A stretch of DNA of 28,402 bases from JANLTP01 sp031363055 (GTDB lineage: Bacteria > Pseudomonadota > Gammaproteobacteria > Burkholderiales > Burkholderiaceae_E), in contig JANLTP010000037.1 of NCBI GenBank assembly GCA_031363055.1, positions 1 through 28,402 on the forward strand, given 5' to 3'. Below are positions 17,205 to 24,672 of this stretch, piece by piece. How positions within the stretch are numbered: the first letter of the stretch is position 1; every line of letters begins with the position of its first letter. The translations under genes were made by a program, and so were the position numbers. The notes under the pieces are model-generated. The model did no database searches. It was given only the letters and a program-made list of their open reading frames with translations, and was not told the origin of the DNA.

Positions 17205-17242
17205 AACGGCCAAGTAATATTCGAACGGCCAAGTAATATTTG
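17205..17242. repeat. 19-bp tandem duplication upstream of the SGNH gene
   Basis: AACGGCCAAGTAATATTCG (17205-17223) is followed directly by the same 19 bases with one C-to-T change (17224-17242). It lies in the 234-bp divergent gap between the beta-helix and SGNH lipoprotein genes, ending about 37 bases before the SGNH start. Either copy could be a regulator site or overlap a -10-like TAATAT; function is not established. Confidence 0.7.
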
Positions 17243-17279
17243 AAGTCACGCCAAATACGAATCAAACCTGGAGACTCAC

Positions 17280-18182
17280 GTGCACCTGCGCCCCATCCAA
17301 CCTTGTCAACCTACTCGATCAATCGCGCCGTGGCTGAGTCTTTGCTTGGTTGCCGCGCTGGGCGCTTGCGCTCCCCTGACGCCTTCGTCCGGCACCGGCG
17401 CAGCAGGCGCGGCGCCGTCGAGCGCGACACCGTCAGGCGTCTCGCCAACCAAAACCCGCGCCGGAAGCATTGAGCCACCGCGATCGATGCTCTACATCGG
17501 CAACAGCTTCATGTACTACAACAACAGTCTGCACGGTCACGTCGGCTTGTTGGCGCGCGCGGCCGTCGATAAAGATCGCGCGGCCCATCGCAGCGTGTCA
17601 ATCACCATCAGCGGCTCCGGCATGGACTGGCATGACGTCGGCTCGTACTTTCGCCCCAATGCAGTCGGGCGCTACTCCTTTGTTGGCGATAACGAAGTAC
17701 GTTTTAATCCGCCCGGCCGCAGTTTTGACGCTGCGATCCTGATGGACTGCAGCCAATGCCCCGTGCATCCGACACTGCGGCCAATCTTCTTCGAATACTC
17801 AAAACGTCACAGCGACACCGTGCGAGCCAATGGCGCCGAGCCGATCTTTCTGATGACCTGGGCCTATGCCGACAAACCCGACATGACGCAGGGACTGGCC
17901 GACGCCTACACCGAGGCGGGACGCGCAAACAATGCACACGTGATTCCGGCGGGTCTTGCATTCGCGCGTTCGATTGCCGCCAAGCCGGAGCTGAATTTGT
18001 ATGTCGCTGACAAACGTCATCCGAGTCTCGCGGGCACTTACCTCACCGCCTGTCTGACGCTGGCGTCGGTCTATTCGGTGTCACCGGTGGGCAATAGTTA
18101 TACCGCCGGCCTGGATGCGGCAACGGCTCGGCATTTGCAGCAGGTCGCGTGGGATACGGTGCTCGGTTATCACAAGCGCTAG
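17280..18182 (+). CDS. SGNH/GDSL-type hydrolase lipoprotein
   Basis: Predicted lipoprotein esterase of 300 residues. The signal peptide ends at a lipobox LGAC with Cys30, then an Ala/Ser/Pro linker to about residue 65. The hydrolase fold has block I as YIGNSFMYYNNS (nucleophile Ser76), a Gly in SGSGMDW near 113, LMTWAY near 191-196, and block V DKRH (Asp244, His247). This pattern fits DUF4886-like SGNH proteins that deacylate or de-esterify carbohydrates, though the substrate is unknown. The GTG at 17280 has GGAG 6 bases upstream. It is divergent from the beta-helix lipoprotein; both have a lipobox and a flexible linker, hinting at a joint role at the outer membrane surface. Confidence 0.82.
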   Translation: MHLRPIQPCQPTRSIAPWLSLCLVAALGACAPLTPSSGTGAAGAAPSSATPSGVSPTKTRAGSIEPPRSMLYIGNSFMYYNNSLHGHVGLLARAAVDKDRAAHRSVSITISGSGMDWHDVGSYFRPNAVGRYSFVGDNEVRFNPPGRSFDAAILMDCSQCPVHPTLRPIFFEYSKRHSDTVRANGAEPIFLMTWAYADKPDMTQGLADAYTEAGRANNAHVIPAGLAFARSIAAKPELNLYVADKRHPSLAGTYLTACLTLASVYSVSPVGNSYTAGLDAATARHLQQVAWDTVLGYHKR

Positions 18183-18252
18183 GAGCCGACGGTAACTTTC
18201 CCGAACGTTATCAAGATTGGATAACTGCCGACGGTCGCTAACTGCGCCAAGG

Positions 18253-18975
18253 CTATTTCAAGATCTGTGGCGAACCTTTTTCGAACCAATGCGAGATTCG
18301 CGAACCGTCCCAATGCAAGCACAGGTGTCCAACGGCTTGCGCACTGGTCAGCGCGCGCGGAACGAACACGGCGACGCACTGACCGCCTGGCAGACGTACG
18401 CTGTCATACGCCAAAGCGATACTGCCAGCCCGGCGTAATGAGCCAGCCAGCGTCTGGCCGGCCCCGTAATGCTCAAGGTGGTAAACATCGGAGGCGATCT
18501 TGGCCAAATTTTCTCGGGAAAATGACGTTGCGCGAATGTCGTGAACCGACTTTGCAATATTGGCCTGTATCCAGCGCAGATCAATATCGATTTCGGACTC
18601 GGCGGTTCGCGCCAGGAAACGGCCACGATGGTGGCTGACCTCGGCAATGGCGGTCGCCAAGTTACGCGCCGCGTAAAAAACGCCAAAACTTCCGTCGCTG
18701 AATCGTGAACCTTCCGGATTCAAATGCGTGAATGCCGCCATGATCAATGTGGCGCCTGGACCGCTTACCCGATCGACGGGTGGCACGAGCGATAACGTAC
18801 CCAGTTCCTGGCGCACGCGCGGATTGGTCAGCGCTTCAATGGCGAAAACAAACTCCAGATCGGCGGGATCGGCAATCTCGTCATACAAGCCAACCGTCGG
18901 ATACCGGGTTGCGATCAAACGATGGCAAGGTAACCAGCAGACCGTGGAAATCGGGATCAAGGAAATCGGGATCAA
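18253..18975 (-). CDS. RES-domain toxin (NAD+-degrading family)
   Basis: A 240-residue RES-domain protein. Members of the RES/Xre toxin-antitoxin family degrade NAD+ by phosphorolysis or hydrolysis and halt growth. The conserved block EGSRFSDGSFGVFYAARNLATAIAEVSHH (residues about 88-116) contains the Arg and Glu (near 91 and 112) characteristic of the family. It follows the Xre/MbcA-type antitoxin gene with overlapping stop and start (TTGA), the usual order of this module. The start is uncertain: TTG 18975 and TTG 18960 are identical because of a perfect 15-bp duplication encoding LIPIS twice. A GGCGGC upstream is only a weak ribosome site, consistent with coupled, low toxin translation. Confidence 0.87.
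   Translation of the reverse strand: MIPISLIPISTVCWLPCHRLIATRYPTVGLYDEIADPADLEFVFAIEALTNPRVRQELGTLSLVPPVDRVSGPGATLIMAAFTHLNPEGSRFSDGSFGVFYAARNLATAIAEVSHHRGRFLARTAESEIDIDLRWIQANIAKSVHDIRATSFSRENLAKIASDVYHLEHYGAGQTLAGSLRRAGSIALAYDSVRLPGGQCVAVFVPRALTSAQAVGHLCLHWDGSRISHWFEKGSPQILK
18946..18975 (-). repeat. Perfect 15-bp tandem duplication at the toxin start
   Basis: GGAAATCGGGATCAA (plus strand) occurs twice in direct succession, 18946-18960 and 18961-18975. On the minus strand each copy begins with a TTG that could start translation, so the toxin has two equivalent starts five codons apart. Confidence 0.9.
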
Positions 18976-19391
18976 GTCTTGCCGCCGCGCTCGGCGTCGA
19001 GGTACTGACGGACCACAAACAGATCGGCCACCTGGCCGCCCAGCATACGGTCAAGCGCCGATCGGCCAGCCAAAAACGGCGCCTGATTGGGCTTGCGAAT
19101 CCATTGGTGGGCGCGTTCGGTGACAGGCAGCAGAATTTGCAGTGCGGCGTAGATGCCAAAAAGATAGGACAAACGCTCAAACACGTGGCGATCGAGCGGG
19201 CCGACCTTGCCTTGCTTCCACTGATACAGCGTGGTCTTGCGGACACCCAGTAGCACCTGCTGCTCAGCGGCACTCAACTGCCACGCCTGCGCCAGCCGCC
19301 AGAAAGTACGCAACGCGGCTTGCGCGGCGGCAGGGGACTGCAGGTCGACGTTATGGGCGGCGGGATCGCGCATTGCACTCAACTGTCGCAC
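18972..19391 (-). CDS. Xre/MbcA/ParS-type antitoxin (DUF2384-like)
   Basis: Antitoxin of 139 residues from GTG 19391, or 133 from ATG 19373. The N-terminal part has a helix-turn-helix (about 35-62: WQLSAAEQQVLLGVRKTTLYQWKQGK) of the Xre type, and the C-terminal half (about 80-133) ends with the antitoxin/toxin-binding motif FLAGRSALDRMLGGQVADLFVVRQYLDAERGG, typical of DUF2384/MbcA. It overlaps the toxin start. An in-frame stop lies directly before the GTG, so no longer start exists. It should neutralise the RES toxin and repress its own promoter, in line with the palindromes just upstream. Confidence 0.9.
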   Translation of the reverse strand: MRQLSAMRDPAAHNVDLQSPAAAQAALRTFWRLAQAWQLSAAEQQVLLGVRKTTLYQWKQGKVGPLDRHVFERLSYLFGIYAALQILLPVTERAHQWIRKPNQAPFLAGRSALDRMLGGQVADLFVVRQYLDAERGGKT

Positions 19392-19417
19392 TCATTTATG
19401 GCACTCATTTTGCACTC
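19375..19417 (-). repeat. Four GCACTC direct repeats in the antitoxin leader
   Basis: The plus-strand hexamer GCACTC begins at 19375, 19388, 19401 and 19412, spacings 13, 13 and 11. Two copies extend to GCACTCATTT. On the coding (minus) strand they read GAGTGC and span the predicted transcript start and the first codons. They may be extra binding sites for the antitoxin or a leader element; no function is shown. Confidence 0.65.
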
Positions 19418-19422
19418 GTCTA

Positions 19423-19459
19423 ATTGTCCGTTAACGGACTAATATTGTCAATTAGTCCG
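19423..19459 (-). promoter_or_regulatory. Promoter and operators of the toxin-antitoxin operon
   Basis: On the minus strand a perfect -35 TTGACA (19451-19446), a 17-base spacer and a -10 GACAAT (19428-19423, 4 of 6 matches) form a good sigma-70 promoter. The perfect palindrome GTCCGTTAACGGAC (19426-19439) lies across the spacer and -10. A second inverted repeat, CGGACTAAT (19435-19443) with ATTAGTCCG (19451-19459), flanks the -35. The three CGGAC/GTCCG half-sites suggest cooperative repressor binding. Autorepression by the antitoxin is inferred from family behaviour. Confidence 0.7.
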
Positions 19460-19594
19460 TTTCTGAATCGGTCAGATCAGATTCACCGGCTAATCGCCGT
19501 TCAGGCTCACTAATGCCGATTCCACCCAATGTTGGCTATCATGTGCATTGATCTGATGGCAGGACCTGTGACCGCAACAACCCGAGGAGACAAT

Positions 19595-21229
19595 ATGAAC
19601 GACCGACATTGGCAAAAATCGTACGGCAGCATCCCCAAGGAGATCAATCCGGATGCGTATTCGTCGGTGGTTGCACTTGCCGAGGAGGCGATCAGCCGGT
19701 TTGCCGACCGACCGGCATTCCGCTCATTCGGACAGACCCTGAGCTACGGCGAGGTTGATCGTCTTTCGGATTCATTTTGCGCCTACCTTCAACACACGCT
19801 GGGTGTACTCAAGGGCGACCGGGTCGCGGTGATGCTGCCTAACCTGCTCGCGTTTCCAATCGTGTTTTTGGGGATCGCCAAGGCGGGCGCGATTCAGGTC
19901 AATGTCAATCCTTTGTATACGCCACGCGAACTCGAACATCAGTTGAACGATTCGGGCGCACGGATCATTGTGATTTTTAATGGTTCGACTTCGGTGCTGG
20001 CCGAGACGATGGGCAAAACACCGGTGGCCACGGTCATCACCGCAGCACCCGGCGATGGCAGCGCGGCCAGGTTGCCGGCGCCGCCGGTCGATCCACGCTT
20101 GCACGGCACCATCGCGCTGGCGGACACATTGTCTGCAGGAGCACAACTCAAACGGGCGCCGGTTGCGATCACCGGCGACGATCTGCTGTTCCTGCAATAT
20201 ACCGGCGGCACGACCGGACTTTCGAAGGGAGCGGCGCTATCGCACCGTAACCTGGTCGCCAACGTGCAGCAGTTCAAGGCGTTCATGCCGCAATCGATGC
20301 GCCCGGGCGAGGAAGTGGTCGTCACGGCCATACCGCTGTATCACATCTTCGCGTTGATGGTGAACTTCATCAGCTACTTTTCGGTTGGCGCGGACAACTG
20401 GCTGGTCGCCAATCCGCGTGACATGGATGGCTTCATCGACACCTTGAGCAAGGCGCGCCCGACCGTGTTCATGGGCGTGAACACGCTGTACGCGGGCCTG
20501 ACGATGCATCCGAAACTTCGCGAGGTCGATTGGTCTCGGCTGGTACTGGCCGGTGGTGGCGGCTCGGCGATCATCGGCACGGTGTCGGACCGCTGGAAGG
20601 CGATCACCGGCACGTTCATTCGCGAAGGCTACGGGCTGTCCGAGACGTCGCCGGTACTCACCTTCAATCCACCGTCGTTCAACGAGTTCACCGCCACAGT
20701 CGGCCTGCCCGTGCCCTCAACCGATATCCAGTTGCTCGATGACGACGGCAAGCCGGTTGCGATCGGTCAGCCCGGCGAGATCTGTGCCAAGGGCCCGCAG
20801 GTGATGAGTGGCTATTGGGAAAAGCCGCAGGCCAACGAGGCCGCGTTCACCGCTGACGGCTACTTCAGGACCGGTGATATCGGCGTGTTCGACGAGCGCG
20901 GCTTACTCAAGATTGTCGATCGCAAGAAGGACATGGTCCTGGTGTCGGGCTTTAACGTTTACCCGAACGAGATTGAGGCGGTGGCCAGTGCCTGCGCCGG
21001 CGTCGCCGAGTGCGCCTGCGTCGGTGTGCCCGATGAAAAAACCGGCGAAGCGGTAAAGCTCTTCGTGGTCAAAATGCCGGGCGCTACCGTGACTGAGCAG
21101 GACATCGTCGCGCATTGCCGAAAGGAAATGACCGCCTACAAGATCCCGAAGATCGTACGGTTCGTCGATGCGCTGCCCAAGTCGACGGTTGGCAAGATAT
21201 TGCGGCGCGAATTGCGCGATGTCGCTTGA
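19595..21229 (+). CDS. Long-chain fatty-acid-CoA ligase, FadD-like
   Basis: AMP-forming acyl-CoA synthetase of 544 residues, converting a fatty acid, ATP and CoA to acyl-CoA. Motifs: P-loop YTGGTTGLSKG (about 202-212), GYGLSETSP (345-353), the hinge/adenine region TGD...GLLKIVDRKKDMVLVSGFNVYPNEIE (426-460), and the catalytic Lys in STVGKILRREL (about 534). The ATG at 19595 has GAGGAG 6-7 bases upstream; a longer ORF from 19529 lacks such a site. It is divergent from the toxin-antitoxin operon, and its stop abuts that of the convergent SDR gene. Sequence and length suit FadD, but chain-length preference is not determinable; other acyl-activating ligases cannot be excluded. Confidence 0.92.
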   Translation: MNDRHWQKSYGSIPKEINPDAYSSVVALAEEAISRFADRPAFRSFGQTLSYGEVDRLSDSFCAYLQHTLGVLKGDRVAVMLPNLLAFPIVFLGIAKAGAIQVNVNPLYTPRELEHQLNDSGARIIVIFNGSTSVLAETMGKTPVATVITAAPGDGSAARLPAPPVDPRLHGTIALADTLSAGAQLKRAPVAITGDDLLFLQYTGGTTGLSKGAALSHRNLVANVQQFKAFMPQSMRPGEEVVVTAIPLYHIFALMVNFISYFSVGADNWLVANPRDMDGFIDTLSKARPTVFMGVNTLYAGLTMHPKLREVDWSRLVLAGGGGSAIIGTVSDRWKAITGTFIREGYGLSETSPVLTFNPPSFNEFTATVGLPVPSTDIQLLDDDGKPVAIGQPGEICAKGPQVMSGYWEKPQANEAAFTADGYFRTGDIGVFDERGLLKIVDRKKDMVLVSGFNVYPNEIEAVASACAGVAECACVGVPDEKTGEAVKLFVVKMPGATVTEQDIVAHCRKEMTAYKIPKIVRFVDALPKSTVGKILRRELRDVA

Positions 21230-22027
21230 TTAGAGCGGCGCCGGATTCGGAACCGATTCGACCGCACAGAAGACACCACCCTGATGTGTCTCGGCGATTG
21301 GGTCGCCGGCGGGTTTTTCGCGCGCCAGCACTTCAGCCGCGAACTGCTCGGAATTGTCTTTCGGCCGATAACCCAGCCGCGTCGCATTTCGATTGTCATA
21401 CCAACTGCGCTGGTTACCCGAGACACCGTACACAATCTCGAAACGGATCTTCGGATGGTCAATGCCGATCGTCACTAGCTGTGCGAGATCGCGTGGGCTC
21501 ACCCAAATCGCCAGTCGGCGTTTGTCGATCGGGAGCGGGTTGACATTGCCGATTCGAATCATCAGAAAACCCATTTGATACTTGTCGGCGTAAAGGCTGC
21601 CGAGTGCCTCGCCAAACACTTTCGAGACACCATAGCGGCCGTCGGGCCTTGGATAAACCGTGTGATCGATCGTCTGGTCGCGCCGGTAGAAGCCGGTCGC
21701 ATGATTCGAGGTTGGAAAGACGATGCGCTTGACCCCATTCAGGCGTGCAGCTTCAAAAATGTTGTAACAGCCGATGATGTTTGCATTCAGAATTCCCGCC
21801 CAGGGTCCTTCGACCGAATAGCCACCAAGGTGGACGATCGCATCCACACCCTTGGTAATCCGGCGAGCGTCGCTCATGCTGGAAATATCGGCGCGCATGC
21901 TCGACTCCCTGACGACCTTCTTGAAGGGCCGCAGATCGGAGGCGCGGATCAGATACCGATCGGCCAGCTCGCGCCGTAAATGGGTACCGACGTCGCCGGC
22001 TGCGCCAGTAATCAGGATGGTCTTCAT
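21230..22027 (-). CDS. udh: NAD-dependent epimerase/dehydratase, uronate dehydrogenase-like
   Basis: Extended short-chain dehydrogenase of 265 residues. The Rossmann motif TGAAGDVG is at 7-14 and the catalytic pair Tyr132/Lys136 is in RYGVSK, with a Ser in PTSNHATGFY near 107. Whole blocks (VHLGGYSVE, LNANIIGCYNIFEAAR, RPDGRYGVSKVFGE, SWYDN, LGYRPKDN) match what I recall of uronate dehydrogenase, which oxidises galacturonate or glucuronate to the aldaric lactone using NAD+. The specific substrate remains inferred. It converges on the acyl-CoA ligase with no bases between stops (TGA/TAA). No other uronate genes are adjacent, though an HpcH/HpaI aldolase lies 6 kb away. Confidence 0.82.
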   Translation of the reverse strand: MKTILITGAAGDVGTHLRRELADRYLIRASDLRPFKKVVRESSMRADISSMSDARRITKGVDAIVHLGGYSVEGPWAGILNANIIGCYNIFEAARLNGVKRIVFPTSNHATGFYRRDQTIDHTVYPRPDGRYGVSKVFGEALGSLYADKYQMGFLMIRIGNVNPLPIDKRRLAIWVSPRDLAQLVTIGIDHPKIRFEIVYGVSGNQRSWYDNRNATRLGYRPKDNSEQFAAEVLAREKPAGDPIAETHQGGVFCAVESVPNPAPL

Positions 22028-22163
22028 GGAGTCTTTCTCATGGGTCTTGTCTCATTGAGTGGTGATCAAAACATCAGCATGAGTTTACCGCCTCAATCGG
22101 CTGCATCCGCCGACCCGGGTGAGCAATGCGGCGGTTACACTCGCATGAATTGAATGCCTGACT

Positions 22164-23369
22164 GTGACCCAAGTGACCGCGCACCCTCCTTCACTGTTCC
22201 GTCGCCATGCCAGCCCTGAGGGCGCAAAGGTCACCATGGTCGAATTGTTTTTCGATCTGGTGTTCGTCTTCGCCATCACCCAACTGTCGCATTCACTGCT
22301 GGCAAAACTGTCTGCACTGGGCGCTTTGCAGACGTTGATGTTGTTGCTGGCGGTCTGGAGCCTCTGGAACTACACCGCTTGGGCCACCAACGCGTTGGAC
22401 CCTGAGCGTGTTCCGGTGCGATTGCTGCTGTTCGCGCTGATGCTCTGCGGGCTGATCGTGAGCATGGCGATCCCATCCGCATTTGATCGTAGTGGGTTGG
22501 TCTTCGCAATCGCTTATGTCGTGATGCACACCCTGCGATCCGGGTTCGTTCTTTGGGCGGCGCGCGCGGAACCGTTGAATCGCCGCCAGAACTTCCAGCG
22601 AAATCTTTTCTGGGTGGCAGTCCCGGCGTTGTTCTGGTTCGCCGGCGCGCTCGCAAACGCCGAGTATCGCCTGTACTGGTGGCTCGCTGCGATCGGTCTG
22701 GAATTGGTCAGTCCGTGGCTGCTCTACTGGACACCGGGGTTGGGTGCGTCAAAAACGTCCGACTGGATCGTCGCCGGCTCACATATGGCCGAACGTTGTG
22801 CCTTGTTCGTCATCATAGCCCTCGGAGAATCGCTGCTGATTACCGGTGCCACGTTTGCCGAAAAACCGGTGACGGCGGTCGGCTCAATCGGACTGGCAAG
22901 CGCCTTTTTCGGCGCGGTCACGATGTGGTGGATCTACTTCCATGCTGGTGCTGAACACGCCTCGCGAAAAATTGAACAGGCCAAGGACCCAGGCAAGACC
23001 GCAGTCGTCTCCTATTCATTTATTCACATTGCCATTGTGGCCGGAATTATCGTGTCGGCAGTCGGCGACGAACTGGTCCTGGCCCATCCGGAGCACGCCG
23101 ACCAAGCGGCCGTCGCCACGCTGCTCGGCGGACCAGCCTTGTTCCTGCTCGGCTGCCTGCTCTTCAAATGGGTAAGTTATGACCGCAAAACGCCGCCGCT
23201 GTCACACAGTGTCGGCTTGCTCGCTTTGGGCGGCCTCGCCGTCTATGCGCTGACGGTGGCTCCCGGGTTTGCGGATCACGGGTTGTCCGCAGTGCAATTG
23301 GCGATTGCAGCGACCACTATTCTGTTGATAGTTGCCGTTTGGGAAACGCGGGCCTTACGCGCAAGATAG
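22164..23369 (+). CDS. ltrA: Low temperature requirement protein A (LtrA) family membrane protein
   Basis: Polytopic inner-membrane protein of 401 residues with about ten hydrophobic helices. The N-terminal signature KVTMVELFFDLVFVFAITQLSH (about 22-43) and the later WWIYFHAG are diagnostic of the LtrA family. The role in bacteria is poorly known; it was first linked to low-temperature growth in Listeria. The start is GTG 22164; no good Shine-Dalgarno precedes it, so a start within the next codons is possible. It stands alone, divergent from the SDR gene and convergent with the alcohol dehydrogenase gene, 25 bases away. Confidence 0.9.
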   Translation: MTQVTAHPPSLFRRHASPEGAKVTMVELFFDLVFVFAITQLSHSLLAKLSALGALQTLMLLLAVWSLWNYTAWATNALDPERVPVRLLLFALMLCGLIVSMAIPSAFDRSGLVFAIAYVVMHTLRSGFVLWAARAEPLNRRQNFQRNLFWVAVPALFWFAGALANAEYRLYWWLAAIGLELVSPWLLYWTPGLGASKTSDWIVAGSHMAERCALFVIIALGESLLITGATFAEKPVTAVGSIGLASAFFGAVTMWWIYFHAGAEHASRKIEQAKDPGKTAVVSYSFIHIAIVAGIIVSAVGDELVLAHPEHADQAAVATLLGGPALFLLGCLLFKWVSYDRKTPPLSHSVGLLALGGLAVYALTVAPGFADHGLSAVQLAIAATTILLIVAVWETRALRAR

Positions 23370-23394
23370 TGCGATTACTCGATGCGCGCCGCCG

Positions 23395-24585
23395 CTACCA
23401 AGCCAACTCAAGAATTTCGCGCACATCGGCGGGCGTTCGGATCGGGCGCGGATTGGCCAGCACGGTCGGATAATCCATCGCACGTTCGGCGATGCGCGGC
23501 AGATCATCACGAGAGATATGGACCGCGCGCAAATTGCCTGGCTGCCCGAGTTGCTCGATCAGGCTGGCAACGAGATCGGCAGCCGGTTGCCGCTCGGAGC
23601 CCATGACCTCGGACAGCGCCCGTTGTCGTTCGGCATTGTGCGCCGCATTCCAGCGCATGACGGCCGGCAACATGACGCACGAGGTATGGCCATGGGCAAC
23701 GTTGAAACCGGCGCCGAGCACGTAACCGATACCATGACTGGCACCCGTGCCGGCGCCGGCAACCGACGCTGCAATCGACTGCCACATGCCGATCTGGGCT
23801 TCGTTACGCGCCTGTAAGTCGGACCAATCACTTTTGATTGCCAACAAGGCGCGCGACAGCAGCCGCAAGCCTTGCAGCGAAAGGGCCTCGGTGGCTGGAT
23901 TGGCCAGCGGCGCGCAGTAACTCTCGACCGCATGATCGACCGAGCGAATGCCGGTCGAAAACAGCAAACCTTGCGGCGTATCCAGGGTGGCGGCCGGATC
24001 GAGAATGACCACTTGCGGCACCAGCAGCCGATGCCGATACGACTGCTTGGCCTTCAAACTGGCATCGGTGACACCGGCACTCGGATTGAATTCGGAAGCC
24101 GACAACGTCGTTGATATCGTCACCAGGCGAACCGCACTGCCCGGCGCGATGATGGGCCGACTCGCCGCCGGTTTCAGTCCGGTGCGAAACGGCTCCATCG
24201 CAGCGACGCGATCAAGACCGAGCCACAGGCACATGAGCATCGCCTTGGAGGCATCGATCACCGAGCCGCCGCCCACTGCCACCAGCAAGTCGGCGCCACA
24301 GGCGCGCGCAGCGGCCGCGCCGGCAATGACATCCTCACGTGGTGTATGGGCATGAATCGCGGTAAAGGTGCCGGCGTGACGCGCACCGAGTGCTCGTTCG
24401 GCCCATTGCAACGGCCCATCCGTCAGGCGCGCCAGCGAATTGCTCGAGGTCAACATGACCCGGGTCGCGCCAAGGCGTTCGACCTCGCCGGGCAAGACGC
24501 TGGCAACCGGCTTGCCAAACACAATGCGCTCTTGCGCCTGGATTAAAAAGGTACCGCCTCGAAGCGTTTCGTGCGCGCTATTCAT
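23395..24585 (-). CDS. Iron-containing alcohol dehydrogenase family protein
   Basis: Group III metal-dependent dehydrogenase, 396 residues. NAD(P) binding is by VAVGGGSVIDASKA (102-115). Metal ligands expected are Asp196 (ILDPA), His218 (SVDHAVES), His284 (GASHGIGY) and His298 (NVAHGHTSC), all present. The pattern also fits maleylacetate reductase, a member of the same family; the sequence does not decide between them. It follows the FAD/NAD(P)-binding monooxygenase-like gene by 87 bases on the same strand, so the two could form an oxidation pathway, the first oxygenating a substrate and the second acting on an alcohol or keto acid product. The ATG at 24585 is used. Confidence 0.9.
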   Translation of the reverse strand: MNSAHETLRGGTFLIQAQERIVFGKPVASVLPGEVERLGATRVMLTSSNSLARLTDGPLQWAERALGARHAGTFTAIHAHTPREDVIAGAAAARACGADLLVAVGGGSVIDASKAMLMCLWLGLDRVAAMEPFRTGLKPAASRPIIAPGSAVRLVTISTTLSASEFNPSAGVTDASLKAKQSYRHRLLVPQVVILDPAATLDTPQGLLFSTGIRSVDHAVESYCAPLANPATEALSLQGLRLLSRALLAIKSDWSDLQARNEAQIGMWQSIAASVAGAGTGASHGIGYVLGAGFNVAHGHTSCVMLPAVMRWNAAHNAERQRALSEVMGSERQPAADLVASLIEQLGQPGNLRAVHISRDDLPRIAERAMDYPTVLANPRPIRTPADVREILELAW

Positions 24586-24672
24586 CGCTGCTCCGTATGG
24601 AAGAGAGCACCACTCTAACCGATGTCGCCGGACTACCCATTGTTAGCGTATCAGTCGAAGCCAGCGCACGAG

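Noticed and set aside
22051..22059. CTCA-T-TGAG palindrome between the SDR and LtrA genes
   Set aside because: Four-base arms are expected by chance at this length and no other signal supports it.
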